Notes under the pieces: model-generated | Database searches by the model: none | Told to the model about the DNA's origin: nothing | Seen by the model: only the letters and a program-made list of their open reading frames with translations | Assembly (NCBI GenBank): GCA_947627155.1 | Contig: CANQUX010000011.1 | Location: forward strand, 1-50,894 | DNA: 50,894 nt | Direction of reading: 5' to 3' | DNA from: an uncultured Alphaproteobacteria bacterium | Lineage (GTDB): Bacteria; Pseudomonadota; Alphaproteobacteria; CAAHEQ01; UBA3637 | In this document: positions 1-7,969 of the stretch, piece by piece | How positions within the stretch are numbered: the first letter of the stretch is position 1 | Layout of the letters: the number at the start of each line of letters is the position of its first letter | Made by a program: the position numbers and the translations under genes

Positions 1-1488
1 GAAAATCAAACTCAACAAGGCCGCAGTATGGTTGAAATGCTAGGCGTATTGGCCGTTATCGGGGTTATTTCACTCGGCGGTATAGCCGGTTACAGAATGG
101 CAATGAATCGATATCAGGCGAATCAAATAGCAAATGAAATCAATCTCATGCGCACCGATGCAAAAATGAAAGTGGCGCGTGGCGTGGAATTATTGCTCGG
201 TGAGCCGTATGATGGTGAGGACGGGCATTTAAATTTTAATGCGAATTATGGCGTTGAGATAGCTTATCCGGTTATAATATCGGATGAAGAAGGGGAAGAA
301 GGCGGAGAAAAAGGCTATTCATTTACGTTATCGGGTATACCGGCCGGAGTTTGCCAGCCGTTAGCCACGTTATTAGACGGCATGGATGACACGGCCGTAT
401 TAGAAATTAACGGTAAAGATTATGAGACGGCAGAAACCCTTTGTGATAATGAAGAAAATGAAGTACTGGTAGCCTTTTCAACCAAAGATTTAGGTGGTAT
501 AAAAGTATGCAATCCCGAAAAGTGTCCGGGAGAATGTACCGAAAATGGCGAGTGCGAATGTCCAGAAGGAAGTCATTTAAGTGGCGATGAATGTGTAACT
601 TGTTCGGATGAGGCGCCGTGGAATGGCAGTGAATGTGCTTGTCCGGAAGCAAATGAATATTGGAACGGGAATGTATGTGTGGGTTGCAAAGGCGGTACAT
701 GGGATAATGATACAAAAACATGCACCTGTACCAGCGAAGAGCAGACATGGAATATGGCTACCGGTGAATGTGTTTGTTCGTCGGAAAAACAACATTGGGA
801 TGATTCCAGTTCCAGTTGCGTAGCATGTGAAAACAATAAAGTGTGGAATAATGGCCGATGTGAGGAACCGGAATCATACTGTCGCACGAATGCAGATTGT
901 AATAAAAATGGCAAAAGTGGTTATTATTGCTTCACGAATAAAGGTAAAAGTTCGGGTGTTGAGTTTGATGATGATAGTAACAGCGAGTATAATTCAGGAA
1001 CATGCAAACTGGTAATTCCCAGTTTAACGAAAAAAGCAAAAATTGGCGGCACAACATATTATGGCACAACGAGTAGAATGACGTGGTGGAGTGCGTGTCG
1101 GTTCTGTGCGGCAAGAGTCGGAGGTGATGAGTCCGGATGTGCGTCAGGGACATCAGGAACAACGGCAGAGCCAAACTTTATGGCGGGATATGAAATGTTG
1201 CAATGTGCAGACACGATAGATGTGGATAATAGTAAGATGGGTTATTGTCATGAAACGGAAGCGAGAAATACGGAACTAGACGAGAATAATGTATCAGATA
1301 GAGTAAAGGATTTAAGGGAAATGTATGGTTGTGATAGAGAGGAAACAAGTAGCACAACTTGTCATCAAAATCTATGGTTGAGAGATACTTTTTATTCTTC
1401 CCTCTACGCGTATAACATTCATCTCGGCTTGGATTACGTCGGCCGCGACAATCGCAACCACAGCTACTACTACGCCTTATGTGAGTGA
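1..1488 (+). CDS. Prepilin-like cysteine-rich surface protein with lectin-like, DGR-type C-terminus (5' truncated)
   Basis: The reading frame is open from base 1; the first ATG at 28 is internal. Codons 1-27 encode the lead-in to a prepilin cleavage motif, GRSMVEMLG, with Glu at +5, followed by a hydrophobic helix as in type IV pilins and pseudopilins. The two paralogues at 25525-27399 and 49218-50669 suggest that only about 10 to 15 residues are missing. Next come a pilin-like segment, a Cys-rich region of CxC and WNxxxC modules (about 517-870), a CxxxxDCN...GYYC module, and a lectin/DUF1566-like region beginning at MTWW (1078-1089). In the last 29 codons before the terminal Leu-Cys-Glu (1390-1476), 27 end in C or T and the residues are Y, D, N, H, S and G rich. 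This is the pattern expected of a DGR variable repeat. The role is probably surface display and binding, which is inference. Confidence 0.8.
   Translation, partial: ENQTQQGRSMVEMLGVLAVIGVISLGGIAGYRMAMNRYQANQIANEINLMRTDAKMKVARGVELLLGEPYDGEDGHLNFNANYGVEIAYPVIISDEEGEEGGEKGYSFTLSGIPAGVCQPLATLLDGMDDTAVLEINGKDYETAETLCDNEENEVLVAFSTKDLGGIKVCNPEKCPGECTENGECECPEGSHLSGDECVTCSDEAPWNGSECACPEANEYWNGNVCVGCKGGTWDNDTKTCTCTSEEQTWNMATGECVCSSEKQHWDDSSSSCVACENNKVWNNGRCEEPESYCRTNADCNKNGKSGYYCFTNKGKSSGVEFDDDSNSEYNSGTCKLVIPSLTKKAKIGGTTYYGTTSRMTWWSACRFCAARVGGDESGCASGTSGTTAEPNFMAGYEMLQCADTIDVDNSKMGYCHETEARNTELDENNVSDRVKDLREMYGCDREETSSTTCHQNLWLRDTFYSSLYAYNIHLGLDYVGRDNRNHSYYYALCE
1390..1488 (+). other. Candidate DGR variable region at the 3' end of the prepilin-like gene
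   Basis: Twenty-seven of 29 codons are NNY and 19 end in C, whereas the preceding sequence prefers A or T in third position. The encoded tail fits the A-Y-x-I-x-L...R...ALC layout also seen at the end of the gene at 49218-50669. In DGR targets, AAY codons of the template become NNY in the variable copy. No template repeat or reverse transcriptase is visible in this window, so this is an inference from codon pattern and position. Confidence 0.45.
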
Positions 1489-1520
1489 GGCCAGCCCGCC
1501 TGCCGTCTCTTTTCCCTTAT

Positions 1521-1552
1521 GCCCCGCCTTTACGGCTTCCATTCAGCGGGGC
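1521..1552. repeat. GC hairpin just 3' of the candidate variable region
   Basis: A 7-bp perfect stem (GCCCCGC / GCGGGGC) with an 18-nt loop lies 33 bp after the stop codon. There is no T-run, so it does not look like a terminator. Known DGR targets carry a hairpin or cruciform shortly after the variable repeat, and the placement matches that. Confidence 0.6.
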
Positions 1553-1595
1553 ACCTCTCCTCTTTTTCTGGCAGAAAATGTGCAATGCCGTACTC

Positions 1596-1667
1596 ATTTT
1601 CCCCCTACCGACCCATAGCGATGCGCCCCTTTCAGCGGCGCATCACAACCGCCGATAGAGGGAAAAT
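1596..1667. repeat. Nested double palindrome, copy 1
   Basis: Outer arms (TTTTCCC... / ...GGGAAAA) enclose an inner stem GATGCGCC / GGCGCATC. The junctions carry CCATAGC on the left and ACAACCGCCG on the right. The same element, with compensatory differences, lies downstream of the paralogous gene at 25424-25495 in the same orientation relative to that gene. Confidence 0.75.
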
Positions 1668-1709
1668 TCGGCAATAACGTCAAAAACTAACACATTTTCC
1701 CTGCCGTTT

Positions 1710-1774
1710 TCTCATTCTCGGCACATAGCGGAACGTCACATTTTGCGCCGTTCCACACCCGCCGAGAATGAGAG
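1710..1774. repeat. Nested double palindrome, copy 2
   Basis: Outer arms TCTCATTCTCGG / CCGAGAATGAGA are 12 bp and perfect; the inner stem is GGAACG / CGTTCC. Junction sequence CACATAGC on the left and ACACCCGCCG on the right matches the other copies, although the arm sequences differ completely. Structure is conserved while sequence is not. Confidence 0.75.
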
Positions 1775-1820
1775 ACAGAGGCACAATCATCACAACCGTT
1801 TCTCATTTTTAGCTTGCTGC

Positions 1821-1891
1821 CTTTCTTATTTTCGACCCACCGCGCCGGCTCATATTCCACGAGCCGGCACTTTCCGCCGAAAATAAGAAAG
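1821..1891. repeat. Nested double palindrome, copy 3
   Basis: Outer arms CTTTCTTATTTTCG / CGAAAATAAGAAAG are 14 bp and perfect; the inner stem is GCCGGCTC / GAGCCGGC. The junctions retain CCCACCGC and a CCGCCG-like element. The right arm is repeated in degenerate form twice more, to about 2010. Confidence 0.75.
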
Positions 1892-2015
1892 AAAACGGAT
1901 ATAGTCACCACCCCTAAAAAAATAAATTATCACCGACCGAAAATTAAGAAAGAAAACAAATATATCCCCTCTAAAAAACAAACATCGGCCGAAAATAGGA
2001 AAATCCCCAAAGCTT
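1876..2015. repeat. Degenerate tandem repeats following the palindromes
   Basis: Three imperfect copies of a unit of about 50-60 bp begin with CCGAAAAT-AAGAAAGAAAAC and are followed by an ATATA-CCCCT stretch, starting near 1876, 1937 and 1990. No convincing gene is present anywhere in the 1489-2084 gap. Confidence 0.5.
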
Positions 2016-2083
2016 CCGTCTTTTTACTGAGCCAGGCCGAAAACATAAACGAATAAATAATAAAAACACTATTTCCCCAAAAA

Positions 2084-2116
2084 ATAAAAAACGCCTTCTT
2101 TAAAAGGCGTTTTTTT
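2084..2116 (-). terminator. Terminator downstream of tRNA-Glu
   Basis: Stem ACGCCTT / AAGGCGT (2091-2110) is flanked by A-runs and T-runs on both sides. It can therefore end the minus-strand tRNA transcript and possibly plus-strand transcription from the left. Confidence 0.8.
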
Positions 2117-2192
2117 TGGCGACCCCAGCGAGAGTCGAACTCGCGTTACCGCCGTGAAAGGGCGATGTCCTGGGCCACTAGACGATGGGGTC
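2117..2192 (-). tRNA. tRNA-Glu (anticodon TTC)
   Basis: Read on the minus strand, a full cloverleaf is present: acceptor GACCCC / GGGGTC, D arm CGTCTAGTGGCCCAGGACA, anticodon loop CTTTCAC with TTC, T loop GTTCGACTC, and an encoded CCA. The variable and anticodon arms closely match bacterial tRNA-Glu. Confidence 0.97.
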
Positions 2193-2208
2193 ATTCACGG
2201 ATTTCTCT

Positions 2209-2237
2209 TTTATACTCTTTTTATCTTAAAAAAGCAA
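2209..2237 (-). promoter_or_regulatory. Sigma70-type promoter of tRNA-Glu
   Basis: On the minus strand, -35 TTGCTT (2232-2237) and -10 TATAAA (2209-2214) are separated by 17 bp and lie about 10 nt upstream of the mature tRNA 5' end. The same TTGCTT-17-TATAAA layout precedes tRNA-Thr. Confidence 0.75.
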
Positions 2238-2285
2238 GCGTTTTTTTCATCTTCCCCGTTTTTTTTTTACATCTTTTTGATTCTG

Positions 2286-4373
2286 TTACTCTTTTATGCT
2301 CATCTTTTGTTCATTTTCGCGCTCTTTTTCCTGAATAAGAAACAAAAGCGACAATTCCGAAATAATTTCCGGATGATATAAGCAATATTTTTCTTCATCG
2401 GCAGATAATGTCGGCATTGCTCCTTGCGCAAAAGCTTGTATTTTTTGCTCGGCACCGCGAATGGTTTTTAACTCAAAATCAGGCACGGGACCGTTCACCG
2501 AAAGCAAATAAACATGCATGGCCTGATAAATCGGCTGATGAATAAGCAAGGCAAGGCCTGTTTCCTTCGGCGACGCCTTTTCCAGCTCCGTCAGCGCTTG
2601 CTTGGCCATTTTTAAAATAACAGGCGGATTATATTCCTCGGGCGTGATAAACAAATGATGCTTTTTTGCCCACAAACCCACGCTTTCCCGCGAGGAATAA
2701 ACCGACAGCGGAATGGACAAAATTAAACCGACGGTAATGGGCAAAATCCAGTAAAAAAGCGACGGGATATACACATAAACAAGTGCCGTTACGGCCACTC
2801 CCAACACCGTATGCCAAAAATGACGCCGAAAGGCAAGCTGCCACGGCGTTCCCGCCTCATCCCGATTTTGCGCTTTCCAACCGGCATCGTTTCCGACCAG
2901 AATATCAAACACGATTTTTGTTTGAAACAACATCATAATCGGTGCCGTTAAAGCGCTGAAAACAAACTCGACAATTAACGTGAACAACAAACCGAAAAAG
3001 CCGCCGAATTCCTTTAACGGCCGATGCTGCACAAAAGCAATCAATCCGCCCAAAATTTTCGGAATAAACAACATTCCCATGGACAAAACAAACAGCGCTA
3101 ATGTGCCGATAAAATCAAAAACCGGCCACGTGGGAAACAATGTTTTGGTATCGGCAAAATATTCCGGCGGAAAAAATTCACGCCATAAAGCAAACGTTAA
3201 TCCGCCCAATAAAAACAAAAACCACAACGGTGATGACAAATAAGACATAATGCCCAACAAAAAATGCAATCGCGAAACGGGGTGCAATTTTTGCGAAAAC
3301 AAAATGCGCAAATGCTGTAAATTTCCCTGACACCACCGTCTGTCACGAATGGCAAAATCAAGCATAGAGGGCGGACACTCCTCATAACTGCCTTTCAGTT
3401 CGGGCAACATCCACGCGAGCCAACCGGCGCGCCGAATCAAAGCCGCTTCCACAAAATCATGGCTTAAAATATGCCCGCCGAACGGCGCCTGCCCGGGAAA
3501 AACGGGCAATCCGCAACATTCCGTAAAAGCATGTGTTCGAATAATGGCATTATGTCCCCAATAGTTGCTGTCCCACACCTGCCAATAAGCCAACCCGGCA
3601 CTGACAATCGGCCCGTATACACGACCGGCAAACTGTTGCACCCGCGCAAAAAACGAGTGACGGTTAATAATAATCGGCGGGGCTTGAATAATACCCGTTG
3701 TTTCGTTGGCTTCCATTAACTGTGCCATGGTCACAACGGTTTCGGCTGCCATTAAACTATCGGCATCTAACACAATCATGTGATCATAATTAGCACCCCA
3801 ACGCACACAAAAATCTTCAATATTGCCGCTTTTGCGTGCCGTATTTTTCGGACGATGCCGATAATAAAGCCGCATATTGTCGGGGAATATCGTTTGTGTT
3901 TGCATCCAAAGCGCTTCTTCTTGAACCCACACGCGCGGATTGGTCGTGTCACTCAACACAAAAAAGTCAAACGCTTCCTCCTGCCCCGTTTTGGCCAAAT
4001 CACGCGCCATGGCCAACAAATTGGCAAAAACGCTTGTCGGATCTTCATTATAAACCGGCATTAAAACAGCCGTTTTGGTTGAAAGTTTCGTTTCAAACGG
4101 CACCCGTTTAATGGCCGGCATTTTCCGATGACGAATCAGCTCCCAAAAACCGAACAAACTTGACCAGAAATAAAGAGAAATCCACGCAAAAGTAATACAA
4201 AACAGAAAAATCATACCATAGCGGGCGGCAAGTGACATATCCGTCGGCATAAAATCGGCCCATTTCACGGTTGCCAAAACCACACTCACCAAAACAAGTC
4301 CGAACAGTTTTATACGCCGCCAAATGATTTGTCGTTTATTGAGTTGCGATATAACAATATAATTTTCTGCCAT
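2286..4373 (-). CDS. opgH: Glucans biosynthesis glucosyltransferase H
   Basis: This inner-membrane family 2 glycosyltransferase polymerises beta-glucan from UDP-glucose for osmoregulated periplasmic glucans. At 695 aa it has two N-terminal membrane helices, then a cytosolic catalytic domain with LMPVYNED (about 104-111), SGNIEDFC, the DADS metal motif (203-206), SHDF (304-307) and RDRRW (343-347). Further membrane segments follow. Enterobacterial OpgH has about 850 aa; this one lacks most of the N-terminal cytosolic extension. It starts 1 bp after the small upstream gene, which itself follows opgG, so the three probably form one transcript. Family assignment is very secure. Confidence 0.96.
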   Translation of the reverse strand: MAENYIVISQLNKRQIIWRRIKLFGLVLVSVVLATVKWADFMPTDMSLAARYGMIFLFCITFAWISLYFWSSLFGFWELIRHRKMPAIKRVPFETKLSTKTAVLMPVYNEDPTSVFANLLAMARDLAKTGQEEAFDFFVLSDTTNPRVWVQEEALWMQTQTIFPDNMRLYYRHRPKNTARKSGNIEDFCVRWGANYDHMIVLDADSLMAAETVVTMAQLMEANETTGIIQAPPIIINRHSFFARVQQFAGRVYGPIVSAGLAYWQVWDSNYWGHNAIIRTHAFTECCGLPVFPGQAPFGGHILSHDFVEAALIRRAGWLAWMLPELKGSYEECPPSMLDFAIRDRRWCQGNLQHLRILFSQKLHPVSRLHFLLGIMSYLSSPLWFLFLLGGLTFALWREFFPPEYFADTKTLFPTWPVFDFIGTLALFVLSMGMLFIPKILGGLIAFVQHRPLKEFGGFFGLLFTLIVEFVFSALTAPIMMLFQTKIVFDILVGNDAGWKAQNRDEAGTPWQLAFRRHFWHTVLGVAVTALVYVYIPSLFYWILPITVGLILSIPLSVYSSRESVGLWAKKHHLFITPEEYNPPVILKMAKQALTELEKASPKETGLALLIHQPIYQAMHVYLLSVNGPVPDFELKTIRGAEQKIQAFAQGAMPTLSADEEKYCLYHPEIISELSLLFLIQEKERENEQKMSIKE

Positions 4374-4374
4374 T

Positions 4375-4839
4375 TTACTTCTTCTTTACCGAATGAACAA
4401 CCGCTTTGACCCCTTTGGCAAACGTTTTTCTGATTCGCCAAAACGGATGATATGTTTTAATGCTTTGACGCTGCATATCGGATAAAATTAAATCCGGCGC
4501 TGCCAAAAACCGATGAAACCGTGGCGCCAACACCGCATATTCCTCGGGTGTCGGCTCTTCAAACAAGGCGAATCGTGCGGCTAATCCCTCACTTAAAAAA
4601 ATCATTTTAAAATAATTGAGTTTTTGCAAGTCACCGAACCCGTCGCCCGGCAAATAATTTTCAATGCGCCGCATCACTTTTTGATTGAGAACAGCAATAA
4701 CGTCTTCCGGACGCAACGTCTTATTTTCCTTTTTCAATTCACCGCTTAACCGCGCCGTTAACGCAGGATTGTTATATCCCCATTCTTTCAAATAAGCCTG
4801 CACCCAATCTTCAATCGTATAAAACTTAATCGCGCTCAT
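4375..4839 (-). CDS. Unrecognised small protein between opgG and opgH
   Basis: This 154-residue basic, soluble-looking protein has no signal peptide or membrane helix. An in-frame ATG lies 33 bp further upstream, but the start at 4839 has a GGGA ribosome-binding site and sits 8 bp after the opgG stop, so it is preferred. The C-terminus is Lys-rich and ends in KKK. I do not recognise a family. Its position, wedged between opgG and an opgH lacking the usual N-terminal extension, suggests a role in glucan synthesis or in regulating OpgH. A detached OpgH N-terminal region is possible, but I see no clear sequence match. Confidence 0.75.
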   Translation of the reverse strand: MSAIKFYTIEDWVQAYLKEWGYNNPALTARLSGELKKENKTLRPEDVIAVLNQKVMRRIENYLPGDGFGDLQKLNYFKMIFLSEGLAARFALFEEPTPEEYAVLAPRFHRFLAAPDLILSDMQRQSIKTYHPFWRIRKTFAKGVKAVVHSVKKK

Positions 4840-4847
4840 GCTTTTCC

Positions 4848-6377
4848 CTATGGAATATACTGATAAGACCAAATTTCCGTCAGTGTTTCCGATTCTTTCG
4901 TTTTTTGATTTTCCTTTTTCAATGAGGCTCGTAATTCGGCCGTTTTATTTTCCGGATGAAAATCGAAAAATAACCGCACCGATTGATCAATCTCATTTTT
5001 CTGCACAATCACGTTTCTGATTTGTCCGAAATCAACACTCACATCAGGCTTTAAATCGGAAACATTTTTCACTTGATTTAACCCGGCGCCTTTAAAATCA
5101 ATCACGAATTTAATCCACTTTTCATCAGGCACACCCGATACCCCCCCTACCCCGCTGCGCGTGGCAATCACTTTGGCTTTCGGGAAAAGCGATTCGTCTT
5201 CGGTTAAAATCCAGTGCATCCGATATTTAAACGTGCGTTTTTGATTTTTTTTCAAGGCTTCATCCGGCCACCAAAAAGCCACAATGTTATCATGAATTTC
5301 TTTATCGGAGGGAATTTCCACCAAATGCACCCGCCCGCTGCCGAAACCCTCCAAGGGCTCAATCCACACACTCGGACGCTCTTGATAATGCGCTTCTAAA
5401 TCCTGATAATGATCGGCATTTCGATCGCGTTGCATTAAGCCGAATCCTTTGGCATCAGCGTCGGAAAACGAACTTAACCGCAATTGCGGTGCATTATCCA
5501 ACGGACGCCATAACCATTCACCGTTTTTATTGTGAACCAATAATCCGTCACTGTCATGCACTTCAGGGCGATAATCAAAAAACCGATTTTTGGTATTTTC
5601 GCCGAATAAAAACATACTTGTTAACGGGGCAATACCCAATTTTTGAATATCATCTCGCGCAAATAAAACAGCCGTTACGTCAATTTTCGTATCGGCGCCC
5701 GGCTGAACAAAAAATGCATAAGCACCCGTCACCCGCGGACTGTCTAACAAGGCATAAATTGTTATGTTTCTTTGCCGTTTCATCGGCTTTTTAATCCAAA
5801 ACTCACGAAAAATCGGAAATTCCTCACCGATTTGTTCCCCCGTATCAATAGCCAACCCGCGGGCGGATAATCCGTATTTTTGATTTTTTCCCAATGCCCG
5901 AAAATAACTGGCGCCCAAAAAGGAAATCAGCTCATCATAATAGCTGTCGCGATTGAGCGGATAATGCAACCGAAACCCGGCGTAATCAACCACATCGGGA
6001 ATATCGGCCAACGGCGCATCGGCTTTGGTAAATGCTTTGGAAACATACGGAATGTAAACGGATTCGCCTCCCACAATTTGATTCACGCGCACGGCATTTT
6101 CATAGATGGAACCGATATGAAAAAATTGCAATTCGAAAGGAATGTTTTGATGATACCACGGCCCTTCTTTGCGATCATATCTTAAAGAACGAAACGTATC
6201 ATAATCCATTTCGGTTAATTCTTTGGGCAGATTTAACTTTTCCTGCCGATAGGGTTTTTGCGCCAAATCTTGAGCGATTTTTTCCACATCTTCAAATCCG
6301 AACGAAGCACCGTAAACATCGGGCGTTTCTCCCAGAATAAGAAATAAACCGACAAGGCAGGATAAAATTTTTTTCAT
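4848..6377 (-). CDS. opgG: Periplasmic glucans biosynthesis protein G
   Basis: OpgG acts in the periplasm on the glucan backbone exported by OpgH. The 509-aa protein has an N-terminal signal peptide (MKKILSCLVGLFLILG...) and the family's typical opening, with FGFEDVEKIAQDLA, YRQEKLNLPKEL and DYDTFRSLRYD in order. Conserved beta-sandwich blocks such as WIEPLEGFGSGRVHLVEIP and AFWWPDEAL follow. Length is normal for MdoG/OpgG. It leads the opgG-small gene-opgH operon. The paralogue OpgD is the only plausible alternative; pairing with opgH favours OpgG. Confidence 0.94.
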   Translation of the reverse strand: MKKILSCLVGLFLILGETPDVYGASFGFEDVEKIAQDLAQKPYRQEKLNLPKELTEMDYDTFRSLRYDRKEGPWYHQNIPFELQFFHIGSIYENAVRVNQIVGGESVYIPYVSKAFTKADAPLADIPDVVDYAGFRLHYPLNRDSYYDELISFLGASYFRALGKNQKYGLSARGLAIDTGEQIGEEFPIFREFWIKKPMKRQRNITIYALLDSPRVTGAYAFFVQPGADTKIDVTAVLFARDDIQKLGIAPLTSMFLFGENTKNRFFDYRPEVHDSDGLLVHNKNGEWLWRPLDNAPQLRLSSFSDADAKGFGLMQRDRNADHYQDLEAHYQERPSVWIEPLEGFGSGRVHLVEIPSDKEIHDNIVAFWWPDEALKKNQKRTFKYRMHWILTEDESLFPKAKVIATRSGVGGVSGVPDEKWIKFVIDFKGAGLNQVKNVSDLKPDVSVDFGQIRNVIVQKNEIDQSVRLFFDFHPENKTAELRASLKKENQKTKESETLTEIWSYQYIP

Positions 6378-6403
6378 ATTTCAAAACACTCTCTTTTATG
6401 TTT

Positions 6404-6442
6404 AAAAAGAAGTAAAGCCTGAACACATATCAGGCTTTACTT
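6404..6442 (-). terminator. Terminator of mscL
   Basis: An 11-bp stem (AGTAAAGCCTG / CAGGCTTTACT) around a short loop is followed on the minus strand by a T-rich run. It lies between the mscL stop and the opgG start, separating the two units. Confidence 0.85.
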
Positions 6443-6450
6443 GAAATTTT

Positions 6451-6927
6451 TTATTTTTTGCTCTTTTTTAAATCTGCCGTACAATTCGGACATTTAATGG
6501 CTGCCACGTTAATTTCCGAACAGCAATACGGACACGTTTTTGTGGTGGGCGCCGCATTTTTTTCGTTTCTGTCCAATTTCTCTTGAACCGTATTCATGGC
6601 TTTAATAAGCATAAACACCGCAAAGGCAACGATAATGAAGCTGATAACCGTGTTGATAAATAATCCGAAATTCACGGTTACCGCGCCGGCAGCTTGAGCG
6701 GCAGCCAACGAATCATACGGTGCCGCAGCGTTCGGACCGTCTTTAATAACCACAAACAAGTTGGAGAAATCAACATTACCGAGCAACCACCCGATCGGCG
6801 GCATAATCACATCTTTCACCAACGAATCAACAATTTTTCCGAAAGCGGCACCAATGATAATACCGACGGCCATGTCCAGCACATTGCCGCGCATGGCAAA
6901 TTTTTTAAATTCCAATAAAAAGTTCAT
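6451..6927 (-). CDS. mscL: Large-conductance mechanosensitive channel with C-terminal zinc ribbon
   Basis: MscL is a homopentameric inner-membrane channel that opens under membrane tension and releases solutes on osmotic downshock. The 158-aa protein starts with the typical FLLEFKKFAMRGNVLDMAVGIIIG, TM1 at about 16-44 and TM2 at about 87-110, with a periplasmic loop containing the usual FGLFINTVISF entry to TM2. The unusual part is the C-terminus: a CPYC (132-135) and CPNC (146-149) pair forms a zinc-ribbon-like extension after the cytosolic helix. Ordinary MscL proteins are about 136 aa and end in the helix. Being next to opgGH gives a small osmotic-adaptation cluster. Confidence 0.96.
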   Translation of the reverse strand: MNFLLEFKKFAMRGNVLDMAVGIIIGAAFGKIVDSLVKDVIMPPIGWLLGNVDFSNLFVVIKDGPNAAAPYDSLAAAQAAGAVTVNFGLFINTVISFIIVAFAVFMLIKAMNTVQEKLDRNEKNAAPTTKTCPYCCSEINVAAIKCPNCTADLKKSKK

Positions 6928-6947
6928 TTTTTCTTTCCTTTCACAAG

Positions 6948-7847
6948 TTAGTTAAACAGATGAAACAATTCTTTGTACGCCAAAGAAAGACCGATCATAA
7001 AATTACTGCCTTTCTTTTGAGCTTCCCGCGATTTTGCCTGTCTGTAAGAAATATAGGGGCCAAACGTAAAGTTGGTTGTCATATCAACATCCATACGCGC
7101 CGTTAAATTCAAATCATATTTTAAATCCGTACCGACATATTCGCTGTACGCCAAATATTTTCTGAAATAACCGTCCGTTGACATTTTTACACCCTCCCGA
7201 ACATCATATTCCAAACGCCAACCGGTTTCCAGTGCAAATTTTGTTGTTCGATCATCGGAATACGTAATATCATATTCGCCGACGGCCGCCACATATAATT
7301 CTTTCACGATATCACCGCTAAACAACTTCGGACCTGTTTTTCCCCGAAATACTTTCATTCGCGGCGCACCGTCATTACTGGTGAACTCGGTTTGATAGGC
7401 AATGCTGGCAAAGGGACCGAAATCCATATCCCGTACCTTCATCAATTTATACATATAATCACTGGTCAACAAAATTTCATCTTCGTTTTCCGTTGTTTCC
7501 TTCGGCTGATTATAAGGTTTGATTTTTGTTTTGCCGTAATTTAGAAACACGCTGTTATCCCAACGCATATTTTCCCGTTCGTGTTCCAAAACAAAATCAA
7601 AAACACCGTTGATTAAAGTTTGACTGTCTGAATTTAATGCTGAAACGGGTGAATTTTGATACTCACCGGGATTATCAACCTCCGTTGAAGAAATTTGCAA
7701 TCCCAACCGACGCACATTTGCTCGCCATTGAGGAGCCGTAACAACGGAAACCGCTTCCGTTTCATCGGTTGTTTCCGCTGCCGTTGCCGTTCCGGCCATA
7801 AAAACGCCGCATGCAAGAACGGCGGTACTTAAAAGTTTTAAATTCAT
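6948..7847 (-). CDS. Predicted outer-membrane beta-barrel protein
   Basis: The 299-aa product has a clear signal peptide (MNLKLLSTAVLACGVFMAG, cleavage near ATAA-E). Alternating hydrophobic/polar strands follow, with aromatic-rich turns typical of a barrel, such as SVFLNYGKT, FGPFASIAY and FTFGPYISY. It resembles families of uncharacterised outer-membrane barrels (DUF481 or DUF3078-like), but I cannot name one securely. I chose ATG 7847 rather than 7859 because the upstream ATGAGG provides the ribosome-binding site. It lies directly upstream of mscL on the same strand, 20 bp apart, so co-transcription is possible. Confidence 0.8.
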   Translation of the reverse strand: MNLKLLSTAVLACGVFMAGTATAAETTDETEAVSVVTAPQWRANVRRLGLQISSTEVDNPGEYQNSPVSALNSDSQTLINGVFDFVLEHERENMRWDNSVFLNYGKTKIKPYNQPKETTENEDEILLTSDYMYKLMKVRDMDFGPFASIAYQTEFTSNDGAPRMKVFRGKTGPKLFSGDIVKELYVAAVGEYDITYSDDRTTKFALETGWRLEYDVREGVKMSTDGYFRKYLAYSEYVGTDLKYDLNLTARMDVDMTTNFTFGPYISYRQAKSREAQKKGSNFMIGLSLAYKELFHLFN

Positions 7848-7969
7848 TGAATACCTCATTAACTGATTAACATAAACAAATGCATATAAACATATATTCC
7901 CGTAAATTGCAAGTTTTTATTGCATTTCAAATAAATTTTTATAAAATAAAAAAGCTGAAAGGAGAAAAG

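Noticed and set aside
1687-2056. Short open frames on both strands downstream of the first gene
   Set aside because: They lie within the nested palindromes and A-rich repeats, have no ribosome-binding site and encode low-complexity sequence.
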